Origin: a virus
IMG/VR virus record: IMGVR_UViG_3300042402_004741
Location: 1-29,310 of that record
Length of the DNA stretch: 29,310 bases
Reading direction: 5' to 3' (one strand)
Shown here: piece by piece, positions 1 through 7,049 of the stretch
Position numbering within the stretch: position 1 is the stretch's first letter
Layout: every line of letters begins with the position of its first letter
The notes under the pieces: generated by a model
Seen by the model: only the letters and a program-made list of their open reading frames with translations
What the model was told of the DNA's origin: nothing
Database searches by the model: none
Position numbers and translations under genes: made by a program

Positions 1-713
1 ACGGTGAGAAGGATGCCTTGGCAGAAGTCAAGTCATGGATGGAACATCAAGCCTACTACTTGACCGAAGCCACGGTGGAACTGGCCAAAGAACGTGGCCG
101 TTGTAAAGACAGTGATAAGACACGTTACGGTAAAGGAATCTTTCCTTGGGAACTACGTGCCCGAGGCGTGAACGAACTCACAGATTTCACTCCTGATCCT
201 GCATTAGACTGGAATACCTTGCGTGGCAACATGCGAGCATACGGTGTACGCAATGCCACATTGATGGCTGTGGCACCTGTGGAAAGTTCTAGTGTTGTTA
301 TCAACTCAACCAACGGCATTGAAATGCCTATGAGCTTGATCTCAGTGAAAGAAAGCAAAGCAGGCAGTTTGACACAGGTGGTACCTGAGTACCACAAGTT
401 AAAAAACAAGTACCAACTGATGTGGCAACAAAAAGACTGTGTTGGTTATTTGAAAACAGCCGCTGTGCTGGCAGCATATATTGACCAGAGTATCAGTACT
501 AACACATTCTACAATCCCGCACACTTTGCAGATCGCAAAGTACCCACCACATTGATTGCTAAAAATCTAATGCAAGCACATCACTGGGGTATCAAGACAT
601 TTTACTACAGTCTAATCAACAAACAAGGCGCCAAAGCTGCCAAGGAAGAGTCCGCGCCACTAGAAGCCATTGACTTCGACGATGCGGAAGACTGCGAAAG
701 TTGCAAACTATAA
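1..713 (+). CDS. nrdA: Ribonucleoside-diphosphate reductase, class Ia large subunit (3' part)
   Basis: C-terminal part of the large (alpha) subunit of class Ia ribonucleotide reductase, which reduces NDPs to dNDPs in the cytoplasm. The reading frame is open to the left edge (codons from base 3), so the gene begins outside the window. Visible landmarks are the STNGIEMP segment of the substrate-binding barrel, the tyrosine pair in KTFYYS that corresponds to the radical-transfer tyrosines Y730/Y731 of E. coli NrdA, and the C-terminal CESC pair that passes electrons from thioredoxin or glutaredoxin to the active site. It is followed at 14 nt by a thioredoxin gene and then nrdB, so subunits and reductant are co-transcribed. 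Family assignment is very secure. Confidence 0.96.
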   Translation, partial: GEKDALAEVKSWMEHQAYYLTEATVELAKERGRCKDSDKTRYGKGIFPWELRARGVNELTDFTPDPALDWNTLRGNMRAYGVRNATLMAVAPVESSSVVINSTNGIEMPMSLISVKESKAGSLTQVVPEYHKLKNKYQLMWQQKDCVGYLKTAAVLAAYIDQSISTNTFYNPAHFADRKVPTTLIAKNLMQAHHWGIKTFYYSLINKQGAKAAKEESAPLEAIDFDDAEDCESCKL

Positions 714-726
714 AGAAACAAACATT

Positions 727-978
727 ATGAAAATATTAAAATTTTATGCAGATTGGTGCGGTCCATGCAAGATGTTGTCAAAGACAATTGAATCAATCAA
801 GGAAGAAATTCCATTTAAAGTTGAGGAAATTGATGCAGACCGCAACTCTGAAATGGCCAAGAAGTACAACATTCGGGGTTTGCCTACCATGGTTATAGTG
901 GATGGCGAGACTGAAGTCAAACGCCATGTAGGCAATATGACCGCAGATCAAGTAAAAGAATTTGTTAAAGTAAAATAA
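727..978 (+). CDS. Small thioredoxin
   Basis: Thioredoxin of 83 residues, shorter than the usual 105 or so. It starts almost directly with the first beta strand (MKILKFYADW), so the N-terminal helix and strand of E. coli thioredoxin are missing. The active site WCGPC lies at residues 10-14 and the cis-proline loop is GLPT near residue 53. The ATG at 727 is chosen because the thioredoxin fold begins there; an upstream in-frame ATG at 670 would overlap nrdA without adding recognisable sequence. It lies between nrdA and nrdB, ending 1 nt before the nrdB ATG, and is the likely electron donor to the CxxC tail of NrdA. Confidence 0.93.
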   Translation: MKILKFYADWCGPCKMLSKTIESIKEEIPFKVEEIDADRNSEMAKKYNIRGLPTMVIVDGETEVKRHVGNMTADQVKEFVKVK

Positions 979-979
979 A

Positions 980-2089
980 ATGAGCCAAGCACAATATAAC
1001 CTATCAACAAAAACAGACTATCTAAACCGCAAGATGTTCTTGGACCCTGCTGGTCCTGTCACAATTCAACGATTTGAAGAAGTCAAGTACAACAAACTTG
1101 TTAAGTTCGAACAAGAGGCACGTGGCTTCTTTTGGATCCCTGAAGAAGTGTCACTCACAAAAGATGCCAACGACTTCAAAGAAGCAAGTGACACTGTGAA
1201 ACACATCTTTACATCAAACTTGTTGCGCCAAACAGCCTTGGACAGTTTACAAGGACGTGGGCCAGCACAGGTGTTTACTCCTGTTGTAGGCATTCCTGAA
1301 CTGGAAGCCTTGATGTACAACTGGAGTTTCTTTGAAACAAACATTCACAGTCGTAGTTACAGCCACATCATTCGCAACATCTACAACGTGCCCAAGGATG
1401 TGTTCAACACCATTCACGACACACAAGAGATTGTGGACATGGCGTCAAGTGTGGGCCGGTACTATGATGATTTACACAAATTAAACTGCATCAAAGAAAC
1501 AGATGACGATCCAAATAATTGTCCAGAAAAGTCACACATCAAGGCCATTTGGTTGGCACTCAACGCCAGCTACGCATTGGAAGCATTCCGCTTCATGGTG
1601 AGTTTCGCCACGTCATTAGCCATGGTTGAAAACCGTATCTTTATTGGCAACGGCAACATCATCAGTCTGATCCTGCAAGATGAAATCCTGCACCGGGACT
1701 GGACTGCCTGGATTATCAATCAAGTTGTTAAAGAAGATCCACGCTTTGCCGCAGCCAAGGTGGAATGTGAAGCCGAAGTGTATCAGATGTACCTGGATGT
1801 TATCCGTGAAGAAAAAGCCTGGGCTGACTATTTGTTCCAGAAAGGTCCTGTGATTGGACTCAATGCACAGATTTTGAAAGACTTTGTGGACTACACAGCA
1901 GTGGGCGCACTCAAAGAGATTGGCATCAAGTACCTGGAACCTGCACCACGCAGCACACCAATCCCTTGGTTCATGAAGCACGTGGACACCAGCAAGAAAC
2001 AATCGGCCTTACAGGAAACAGAGAGTACCAATTATGTTTTGGGAGTTATGTCGGAAGAGTTAGATTACGATGATTTACCTGATCTTTGA
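980..2089 (+). CDS. nrdB: Ribonucleoside-diphosphate reductase, class Ia small subunit
   Basis: Small (beta) subunit of class Ia RNR, 369 residues against 375 in E. coli. It carries the di-iron site and the stable tyrosyl radical. By alignment to E. coli NrdB from memory, the metal ligands are D88, E119, H123, E217, E235 and H238, the radical tyrosine is Y127 (in HSRSY), the electron-relay tryptophan is W52 (GFFWIPEE) and the C-terminal relay tyrosine is Y352. The DYDDLPDL tail fits the peptide that docks on NrdA. One oddity: E119 and H123 are four residues apart (ETNIH), whereas E. coli has three (ETIH), so this metal-ligand helix has a one-residue insertion. A minus-strand homing endonuclease gene runs into its last 44 bp. 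Confidence 0.97.
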   Translation: MSQAQYNLSTKTDYLNRKMFLDPAGPVTIQRFEEVKYNKLVKFEQEARGFFWIPEEVSLTKDANDFKEASDTVKHIFTSNLLRQTALDSLQGRGPAQVFTPVVGIPELEALMYNWSFFETNIHSRSYSHIIRNIYNVPKDVFNTIHDTQEIVDMASSVGRYYDDLHKLNCIKETDDDPNNCPEKSHIKAIWLALNASYALEAFRFMVSFATSLAMVENRIFIGNGNIISLILQDEILHRDWTAWIINQVVKEDPRFAAAKVECEAEVYQMYLDVIREEKAWADYLFQKGPVIGLNAQILKDFVDYTAVGALKEIGIKYLEPAPRSTPIPWFMKHVDTSKKQSALQETESTNYVLGVMSEELDYDDLPDL

Positions 2090-2735
2090 TCAATGACCAT
2101 CCCTTTACGCTCTTGTACATTGGATGCTGTTTTATTAATCGATTTACTGCACCACTGTCAAGATTGTATGTGGTTCTTAATTCATATTGAGTCATCTTAA
2201 CAGTTTCATTTGTTTTTATATTAACAAAATCGTAGATGGTATGATCATAACAAGTACTTCCAGATCCAGTGTGTAATTTACGATGCAAATCTTTGTTTTT
2301 TTGATTATGCATAGGATTGTCTGGACCAGACATACGTAATTTAGCAGAGAGATTATTACGCCCAGTTAACGATGCACTAGTATTAGGACGTTTTTGTCCT
2401 GTTTGTTTTTGTATATTAATAGCAACTCGATGGGCAATACGTTCTTTTGTTTGCTTTATCCCACATGTTCCGTCCCCGCCATCTGTTTTATTTCGAAGTA
2501 TACCGGTATTGTTGTCCTTGCGACCGTACCAGCGTATCATTCTACGTTCGATCGCCAAGGAACCAATTTCAGATAAATTAGATTCAAGGATAATTATTTT
2601 TGATTTGTCCAGCGGTGGGCGAACTTCGCCTTTTCCCTTTATCCAGGCTCGACGATTTTTACCTTTGCCTATATAATATGGAGTTCCGTCATCGCGTAGA
2701 TATGCATAGACGTAAAAGTTTGTTGTTAAATACAT
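2046..2735 (-). CDS. GIY-YIG homing endonuclease, free-standing
   Basis: Homing endonuclease of 229 residues. The N-terminal GIY-YIG nuclease domain shows [10 protein letters not shown] and [11 protein letters not shown] (residues 8-30) and a downstream catalytic-type Glu in [11 protein letters not shown]. The middle has short NUMOD3-like DNA-binding repeats ([19 protein letters not shown]). The C-terminal part resembles NUMOD1 or a helix-turn-helix ([20 protein letters not shown]). Transcription is opposite to the flanking RNR genes and the last 44 bp overlap the nrdB 3' end. The start at 2735 has a good ribosome binding site (GGGAGGA, minus strand). A late-type promoter and a hairpin lie just upstream. 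It is probably a selfish insertion between nrdB and grx; phage RNR genes are classic homing targets. Confidence 0.9.
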   Translation of the reverse strand: MYLTTNFYVYAYLRDDGTPYYIGKGKNRRAWIKGKGEVRPPLDKSKIIILESNLSEIGSLAIERRMIRWYGRKDNNTGILRNKTDGGDGTCGIKQTKERIAHRVAINIQKQTGQKRPNTSASLTGRNNLSAKLRMSGPDNPMHNQKNKDLHRKLHTGSGSTCYDHTIYDFVNIKTNETVKMTQYELRTTYNLDSGAVNRLIKQHPMYKSVKGWSLIKDQVNHRNLTLPT

Positions 2736-2760
2736 TGCTGATGTCCTCCCAGACGTTAGA

Positions 2761-2804
2761 GTAGTTGGATATTACTAGTATCGCGAACTACACTTATATT
2801 TATG
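2761..2804 (-). promoter_or_regulatory. Late-type promoter followed by 5' hairpin (endonuclease leader)
   Basis: On the minus strand CATAAATA (2804 to 2797) matches the T4-type late promoter. Six bases later an inverted repeat begins (GTAGTT, 2791-2786, pairing with AACTAC, 2766-2761) with an inner GATA/TATC helix. The hairpin would form the 5' end of the endonuclease mRNA, ahead of GGGAGGA and the ATG at 2735. T4 homing endonuclease mRNAs are known to be controlled by late promoters and leader hairpins, so the arrangement is plausible. Confidence 0.5.
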
Positions 2805-2819
2805 AAAGAAAACTAAATT

Positions 2820-3044
2820 ATGACAAAAGCGATAATTTGGAGTCGAGACCAATGCGCCTTCTGCGAACAAGCCAAGGGCTTGTTGGAAATGAAAGGCATT
2901 GAATACGAAGTACGCAATATCAGTCAAGACTGGACACGTGAACAATTATTAGAAGCAGTACCAACTGCCAGATCAGTACCACAAATTTTCTTGGATGAAG
3001 AATACGTGGGTGGATTTAACGAACTTAGAAAGAAATTAGCATGA
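2820..3044 (+). CDS. Glutaredoxin
   Basis: Glutaredoxin of 74 residues, within the size range of phage glutaredoxins. It has the dithiol site CAFC at residues 12-15, the SVPQIF cis-proline loop and the YVGGFNEL glutathione-binding segment. It probably re-reduces RNR disulfides with glutathione as reductant. The gene is separated from nrdB only by the homing endonuclease, suggesting the original order nrdA-trx-nrdB-grx. Its stop overlaps the next start as ATGA, so the two genes are translationally coupled. Confidence 0.94.
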   Translation: MTKAIIWSRDQCAFCEQAKGLLEMKGIEYEVRNISQDWTREQLLEAVPTARSVPQIFLDEEYVGGFNELRKKLA

Positions 3045-3343
3045 CATTAACAGTGGGAAAAGTTTATACATTTAAAATGAATTCAGGAGAAGAAGTTGTT
3101 GCTAAATTTGTTGGTGAACCGCAGTCTCAACACATCAGCGTAAGCAACCCAGTTAGTATTGCACCCGGGCCACAGGGCATGGGCTTGGTACCCAGCATGT
3201 TTACTGCAAATCCCCAGCAAGATGTGTCAATAAATACTAATAGTATTGCAATGTATGCGGAAACAGATGATGCTGTGCAATCAAAATACATTGAAGCTAC
3301 TACTGGTATAAAAGTACCAGAAAAAAAACTTATTTTAGGATAA
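3041..3343 (+). CDS. Small conserved phage protein, possible Sm-like fold
   Basis: Protein of 100 residues. The first 30 residues (VGKVYTFKMNSGEEVVAKFVGE) have the strand-turn-strand pattern with a central Gly-Glu seen in Sm/Lsm-type small barrels. The middle is Pro/Gly/Met rich (SIAPGPQGMGLVPSM) and a charged tail follows. Proteins of this appearance occur in marine T4-like phages, but I know no function. It overlaps glutaredoxin by 4 nt and ends 2 nt before the PAAR gene. An internal late-promoter-like site at 3229 could serve the virion genes downstream. The Sm-like idea is an inference from pattern only. Confidence 0.75.
   Translation: MTLTVGKVYTFKMNSGEEVVAKFVGEPQSQHISVSNPVSIAPGPQGMGLVPSMFTANPQQDVSINTNSIAMYAETDDAVQSKYIEATTGIKVPEKKLILG
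3229..3250 (+). promoter_or_regulatory. Candidate late promoter for the PAAR operon
   Basis: AATAAATA at 3229-3236 matches the late-promoter pattern used upstream of groES, hsp20 and phasin. It overlaps a small AT-rich hairpin (AATACT, AAT loop, AGTATT). It lies inside the upstream reading frame about 110 nt before the PAAR start, in the right place to switch on virion genes late. The coding constraint of the host gene makes a chance match possible. Confidence 0.35.
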
Positions 3344-3345
3344 TT

Positions 3346-3633
3346 ATGCCAGCAGTTCAGCGAGTAGGCGACGCCAATGGGGCCGGGGGTGTTATTACTT
3401 CGGGCATTGGTTCTGTGCGAGTCAATGGTCGTCCTATTGCTGTGATTGGAAAAAGTGTGACAGCACATCCTTGTTGTGGTGCCAAAGGGTGCCCGCCAGT
3501 GCATTGTTCAGCAACAACATCTGGTGGCATAGGATCAGTACGTGCAGGAGGAAAACCGGTGAGTGTTACTGGTGATTCAGACACATGTGGCCACAGTAGA
3601 AGTGGTGGCAGTGGCGATGTAAGGGCGGGTTAA
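3346..3633 (+). CDS. PAAR-repeat spike-tip protein
   Basis: PAAR protein of 95 residues, the sharpened cap at the tip of the baseplate central spike (gp5.4 in T4). The sequence shows the two hairpin repeats typical of the fold: GGVITSGIGSVRVNGRPIA and GGIGSVRAGGKPVSVTGD. His and Cys residues (AHPCCG, PPVHC, TCGH) can bind the stabilising metal. Length is normal for a stand-alone PAAR protein. It heads a run of three tightly packed genes, its stop overlapping the next ATG by one base, so the next two products are probably virion parts as well. Confidence 0.93.
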   Translation: MPAVQRVGDANGAGGVITSGIGSVRVNGRPIAVIGKSVTAHPCCGAKGCPPVHCSATTSGGIGSVRAGGKPVSVTGDSDTCGHSRSGGSGDVRAG

Positions 3634-4805
3634 TGTCATCAAGTAACAACGGATTATTAAGCCCTCTGCAACTAGAAGCTGGCGCAGGCATGTTGAACAA
3701 CAGTGGCAATGTGTTTGGCGTTGCCCAATCGTTTCTAACACAAATCTCAACGTATCAGTCCACTGTAGTAAGTGGATTACATACTACTTTGGCACTGGCA
3801 AACACTGCAAATTTATCATCAGGCACAATTCAAAGCTTAAAAACAATCGGTGCAAATGCCATTCCTGCACTGGGAGACAGTTTCCCTGTTGCATATGCAA
3901 ACACCAGTTTTTTATTCCCCATCTATCCTAGCGGCAACGGCATGTTCAGCGGACAAATTGCCAATATTGGCAGCATTTATCTTGGCAGTGGCGACACCGG
4001 TAAATTTGCACAAGTTTTTTTTGCAGCCAAGGGCTATACTGAATTAGTAAATGTGTTTATCAACAGTGCCATCAATGCCAATTCAAACAATTATCTAGGA
4101 CCAACATTCAATCAAGCTGCATCAGGTCTGGGTAACATGGACAACTTGATCACTGGGGAAATCAGCAAGTTAACCTTGGCTTTTGCAGCGTTTGGTGAAG
4201 ATTTAGAAAAACTTGGTGATGCCATAAGTTTGCAAAATCTTGAAAACTTTGGTACGCCAGCAGCATTGCTTCAGCAATTGGCCAATGTTGCCAACATCAC
4301 TGGAACATTGCCTTGTGTGGAACAAGCAATGATAGCAGCCGGTGTCACTGTCAACGAAATAAATGATTTGGTATCAAACAATCGTCTCAGTGCCACCAAC
4401 ACAACTGGCCTAACAGAAAATCAATTCAACACATTACAAAGAAAAGCCTATGTTGGGTTAACCAATGTGGCTGGCGATTGCTTAGACCAAGTGCTGACAA
4501 CGTTGCAAGTGACAACTCCAAATATCACACAAATGTCAGAACTACTAGATCCAGTGATGATTTTCCCAGATAGTTACCCAAGTTTGACTTATGCCGGGCC
4601 CAACGGTCCTGAGTTGATTTACAATGACCTTGGGCAAGTCAATCAAATCTTGTTGGGAAATGCTCCAACCGGATGTGAAGATTTAGCAAAGATTATTCCG
4701 CCGGCTCAAGCAGTGGCCAATCGTGCCATTGCTGCCACCTGGCAACAGGTAAAAAACATTTCGCAAGTGTCATTGCCTGATCTTGCAGCAATATTATTGG
4801 CATAA
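3633..4805 (+). CDS. Probable virion protein, unknown
   Basis: Protein of 390 residues that I do not recognise. It is rich in Asn, Ala, Thr, Leu and Gly with few charged residues, a composition common in phage tail and baseplate proteins, and has no signal peptide. Features include a helical-looking N-terminus (LQLEAGAGMLNNSGN, SFLTQISTYQS), a central acidic helix (FGEDLEKLGDAISLQNLENFG) and a C-terminal IFPDSYPSLTY segment followed by a long helix (IIPPAQAVANRAIAATWQQ). It overlaps PAAR by one nucleotide and is followed after one base by another protein of similar composition. A structural role near the spike is inferred from position alone. Confidence 0.8.
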   Translation: MSSSNNGLLSPLQLEAGAGMLNNSGNVFGVAQSFLTQISTYQSTVVSGLHTTLALANTANLSSGTIQSLKTIGANAIPALGDSFPVAYANTSFLFPIYPSGNGMFSGQIANIGSIYLGSGDTGKFAQVFFAAKGYTELVNVFINSAINANSNNYLGPTFNQAASGLGNMDNLITGEISKLTLAFAAFGEDLEKLGDAISLQNLENFGTPAALLQQLANVANITGTLPCVEQAMIAAGVTVNEINDLVSNNRLSATNTTGLTENQFNTLQRKAYVGLTNVAGDCLDQVLTTLQVTTPNITQMSELLDPVMIFPDSYPSLTYAGPNGPELIYNDLGQVNQILLGNAPTGCEDLAKIIPPAQAVANRAIAATWQQVKNISQVSLPDLAAILLA

Positions 4806-4806
4806 C

Positions 4807-5622
4807 ATGGAAACACTCAAAGGTTTGAATTTGTTAAATGTGGGCAAACAACCATTGAGTACTGGTGCCTACAATTTCTACATCAATACATTTGCAGGCG
4901 GGACCGGAGCAAATGGTACCTATCTAATAACAGATTTCATAGGCACAGCTATTGGTGTAACCGCTGGTACTTATTTTGATCAAGCTACAACAATAATTAC
5001 AAATCGAGCATCTACATTATCTACGTTGTCTGACATTTATCAAAGAATGGTAAGAAGTTGCAACGGAACCTATGGTCCAGTACCCAGCGGACCCATAACT
5101 GTTCCTGCAGGACCAGGCGCTGGCGTATACCTTACCCCAGATTCAGCTGTGAACAGTTTGATCAACCGTGCCAATGTCGAAATTGGTAATCTTGTTACCT
5201 CACTGGGCACTGATACCTCAGCATTGAACACTGCATGGAACAACATTTGTATTCGAGTAAATTATGAAGTTAACAATTTAAGTTTGTGTAACATTGACTT
5301 GAACAACCTCATCAGCGGAGACCGATTTAGTGCTCTCAATTTGGTTGTGAGTTTGCCTGAACTTGGCAATGATACCACTGTGGGAGGTGCAGGTCAATTC
5401 ATGGAAGCCATTGCTAGAACTGATAACATAGCTGGTCAGGCCATGATAGGCGCCATGCGCGAAGGTCGCAACAACACTAGAATGAATGCGGCAAGAATCA
5501 ATCGAGACAACACTGTGCCAGACAACAGCACATCAGTACCAGCACAGGCCACTTTGAGCTCAGCTTCATACACAGTGGCCGAAGCCCGTGCATTTGTCAA
5601 TCAAATCAACCGGGCTGTATAA
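4807..5622 (+). CDS. Probable virion protein, unknown
   Basis: Protein of 271 residues from the ATG at 4807, one base after the stop of the preceding gene; a start at 4783 is in frame but would overlap it. It is again Asn/Thr/Gly/Ala rich with a Pro/Gly-rich turn region near residues 95-110 (PVPSGPITVPAGPGAG). The C-terminal third is more helical and basic (AMIGAMREGRNNTRMNAARI). No domain recognised. It is the last gene of the PAAR group; the next gene has its own early-type promoter, so this is probably the end of a late transcription unit. A virion role is inferred from operon position and composition. Confidence 0.78.
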   Translation: METLKGLNLLNVGKQPLSTGAYNFYINTFAGGTGANGTYLITDFIGTAIGVTAGTYFDQATTIITNRASTLSTLSDIYQRMVRSCNGTYGPVPSGPITVPAGPGAGVYLTPDSAVNSLINRANVEIGNLVTSLGTDTSALNTAWNNICIRVNYEVNNLSLCNIDLNNLISGDRFSALNLVVSLPELGNDTTVGGAGQFMEAIARTDNIAGQAMIGAMREGRNNTRMNAARINRDNTVPDNSTSVPAQATLSSASYTVAEARAFVNQINRAV

Positions 5623-5634
5623 TATCAAAAATGT

Positions 5635-5651
5635 AGTACTTTTGTAGTACT
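5635..5651 (+). repeat. AGTACT repeat pair abutting an early promoter
   Basis: AGTACT occurs at 5635-5640 and 5646-5651, five bases apart; the flanking bases also repeat (GTAGTACTT twice). Each AGTACT is its own reverse complement, so the pair is both direct and inverted. The second copy shares its last T with the -35 box at 5651. This resembles an operator or terminator remnant related to the palindromes at 5982 and 25552. Confidence 0.4.
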
Positions 5652-5679
5652 TGACCAGAAATCACCTTTTTGCTATAAT
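5651..5679 (+). promoter_or_regulatory. Early sigma70 promoter
   Basis: TTGACC at 5651-5656, a 17-bp spacer and TATAAT at 5674-5679, in the shared context TTGACCA...TGCTATAAT. The predicted +1 is the A of GCATA at 5686. A 24-nt leader carrying AAAAAGGAG then leads to the ATG at 5710. Confidence 0.9.
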
Positions 5680-5709
5680 ATAGGCATACAGTAACAAAAA
5701 GGAGCCAAG

Positions 5710-5985
5710 ATGTACTACATTGTTTCAAGAGGTACCGGACTTATTGTGTCAGATGGTCCCAACAAGACCCGTGCATACAAAACTTTTGGTGCCGCCCGTG
5801 CCACCCGCACTCGACTCTGCCGCAAAGCAGGTTGGAGTGTGGATCAACTCAGCGTTGTGGACACAAAACACTACAAACCCAAAATGGTCACACGTACAAA
5901 TCTCATGACTGGGCAAGAGTATGAAGAGGATGTCAACACCCCCAACTTCTGCTCACCCGCCTCAGAATCATTCTGGAGCATGTAA
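5710..5985 (+). CDS. Small early protein, unknown
   Basis: Protein of 91 residues, not recognised. It begins MYYIVSRGTG and has a strongly basic middle (ARATRTRLCRKAGWS) and an acidic, polar tail (EYEEDVNTP). The start has a strong Shine-Dalgarno (AAGGAG). It is transcribed alone from its own early promoter and ends at a palindrome (5982-5999) containing its TAA stop. Small basic proteins made early often bind host factors, but no function can be assigned. Confidence 0.82.
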   Translation: MYYIVSRGTGLIVSDGPNKTRAYKTFGAARATRTRLCRKAGWSVDQLSVVDTKHYKPKMVTRTNLMTGQEYEEDVNTPNFCSPASESFWSM

Positions 5986-5999
5986 TACTCAAGTATTAC
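5982..5999 (+). repeat. Palindrome at a stop codon, upstream of an early promoter
   Basis: GTAATACT (5982-5989), CA, AGTATTAC (5992-5999): perfect 8-bp arms with a 2-base centre, followed by CGTTTT. A near copy sits at 25552-25569, also built around a TAA stop and also upstream of an early promoter. It could be a weak terminator or a regulator binding site. Confidence 0.55.
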
Positions 6000-6010
6000 C
6001 GTTTTGGTGG

Positions 6011-6039
6011 TTGACCAATAATTGCCAAAATGCTATAAT
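6011..6039 (+). promoter_or_regulatory. Early sigma70 promoter
   Basis: TTGACC at 6011-6016, a 17-bp spacer and TATAAT at 6034-6039, in the same extended context as the 5651 promoter. Predicted +1 at 6046 (ACATA). A short leader with CTGGAG precedes the ATG at 6070. It probably drives the coupled run from 6070 to at least 7037. Confidence 0.9.
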
Positions 6040-6069
6040 ACGGACATATTGTAACAACTGGAGCCTGAG

Positions 6070-6351
6070 ATGACATACGCAACAATCCAAGAAGTCAACA
6101 CTTCTATCATGTTCAGCAATTTCTCAAATGAGCAACTCAACAGCATCAGCGATGCGGTGAACTATGCTCGTGCCCAACTTCGTGCAACCAAGATTCGCTC
6201 GTTCACCAAAGGTGACACAGTGAAGTTCCACAGCACCAAACGTGGCGTCACTGTGACAGGTACTGTGACCAAGGTTGCTATCAAGTATGTCACAGTCAAA
6301 GATGGCATGATGTTGTGGCGTGTGCCAGCCAACATGCTGGAGGCAGCATGA
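6070..6351 (+). CDS. Small early protein with possible KOW/SH3-like barrel
   Basis: Protein of 93 residues. The N-terminal 40 residues look helical (NEQLNSISDAVNYARAQLRA). The C-terminal half (KGDTVKFHSTKRGVTVTG followed by TVTKVAIKYVTVK and MLWRVPANML) has the alternating strand pattern of a small SH3/KOW-type barrel as in nucleic-acid-binding proteins. It is first in an operon of four overlapping genes and its stop overlaps the next start (ATGA at 6348). The fold is inferred from strand pattern; no family was identified. Confidence 0.8.
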   Translation: MTYATIQEVNTSIMFSNFSNEQLNSISDAVNYARAQLRATKIRSFTKGDTVKFHSTKRGVTVTGTVTKVAIKYVTVKDGMMLWRVPANMLEAA

Positions 6352-6464
6352 AGGTCTATTTCAGCAAGCGACTTATCGTTGTTGAATCTAATACTGCCTG
6401 GGCACTGCCTTACTGGCAGGCTCGTAAGCAGTTGGACAAACGAATCACTTGGGAGTTTGTATGA
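6348..6464 (+). CDS. Tiny coupled ORF, 38 residues
   Basis: Peptide of 38 residues starting MKVYFSKRLIVVESN. Both ends use 4-nt stop/start overlaps: its ATG at 6348 overlaps the previous stop and its TGA at 6462-6464 overlaps the next ATG at 6461. This double coupling is the main support for its being real. It is basic with several aromatic residues. No homologue recognised. Confidence 0.6.
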   Translation: MKVYFSKRLIVVESNTAWALPYWQARKQLDKRITWEFV

Positions 6465-6625
6465 CATTTCGACGCTGGTGTGACTTGATGTGGCAAGAAC
6501 ACTGTGATGAAGTGTTTGCATGGACAGGCAACAACCCCCAGTACCTGTCAAAACAATATTTTGAAACATACAAATGGTGGCTCCGCAGAGAGTACCGAGC
6601 AAGAGGAGATCAACATGGGACTTGA
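6461..6625 (+). CDS. Tiny coupled ORF, 54 residues
   Basis: Peptide of 54 residues starting MTFRRWCDLMWQEHCDE, rich in Trp, Arg and Glu and helical in appearance. Its start overlaps the preceding stop as ATGA, and its 3' end overlaps by 11 nt the next gene, whose GAGGAGA ribosome binding site lies inside it. Function unknown. Confidence 0.6.
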   Translation: MTFRRWCDLMWQEHCDEVFAWTGNNPQYLSKQYFETYKWWLRREYRARGDQHGT

Positions 6626-7037
6626 TATGTACGCATACGTGGCCGCCCGAGCAGGCCAGCAAGATGAATACTACGAAGGTGCCGAGTATGATGCGGATAC
6701 TGGTGAATTTGTAAACCCCAATGTCAACCGTCCACGTCAACTTGCCTACTGGCGCAAGCATCCCAACCTGCATGGCTGGATGGAACGCCTGTGGAATCAA
6801 CGCAATGGCGGTGATCATGATGCCGACAAGTTCAACGGCGTTGAATTAGAACTCACTGCCGAGGACTTGGATGAACTAGAGTATGCAGTGCAAAACGATC
6901 GACTACCGGCAACATCAGGATTCTTTTTTGGTGATGGTGCAGATGATTACTACAAACCCAGTGATCTAAAATTTATTCAAGAAGCCCGAGCAGAACTGTT
7001 CTTTGGCTTGAAAGTATTCTATAACTCATCATGGTAA
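6615..7037 (+). CDS. Conserved phage protein, MGLDMY family
   Basis: Protein of 140 residues with the MGLDMYAYV start typical of a widespread phage family of unknown function. Further typical pieces are AYWRKHPNLHGWMERLW, an acidic helix (LTAEDLDELEYAVQND), SGFFFG and a C-terminal FYNSSW. The start at 6615 is chosen for the family N-terminus and GAGGAGA upstream; a longer frame from 6504 would add unrelated residues. Last gene of the 6070 operon. The family occurs in many phages and some bacteria, but its role is not known to me. Confidence 0.88.
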   Translation: MGLDMYAYVAARAGQQDEYYEGAEYDADTGEFVNPNVNRPRQLAYWRKHPNLHGWMERLWNQRNGGDHDADKFNGVELELTAEDLDELEYAVQNDRLPATSGFFFGDGADDYYKPSDLKFIQEARAELFFGLKVFYNSSW

Positions 7038-7049
7038 CACTGTAAATAT

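Noticed and set aside
6162-6818. Long minus-strand open frame (218 codons)
   Set aside because: It lies antisense to a chain of plus-strand genes with promoter, ribosome binding sites and stop/start overlaps, lacks its own ribosome binding site, and its composition looks like an antisense shadow.
7041-7048. TGTAAATA late-promoter match before DNA ligase
   Set aside because: The ATG follows after one base, so transcription would begin inside the gene; ligase is also expected to be an early gene.
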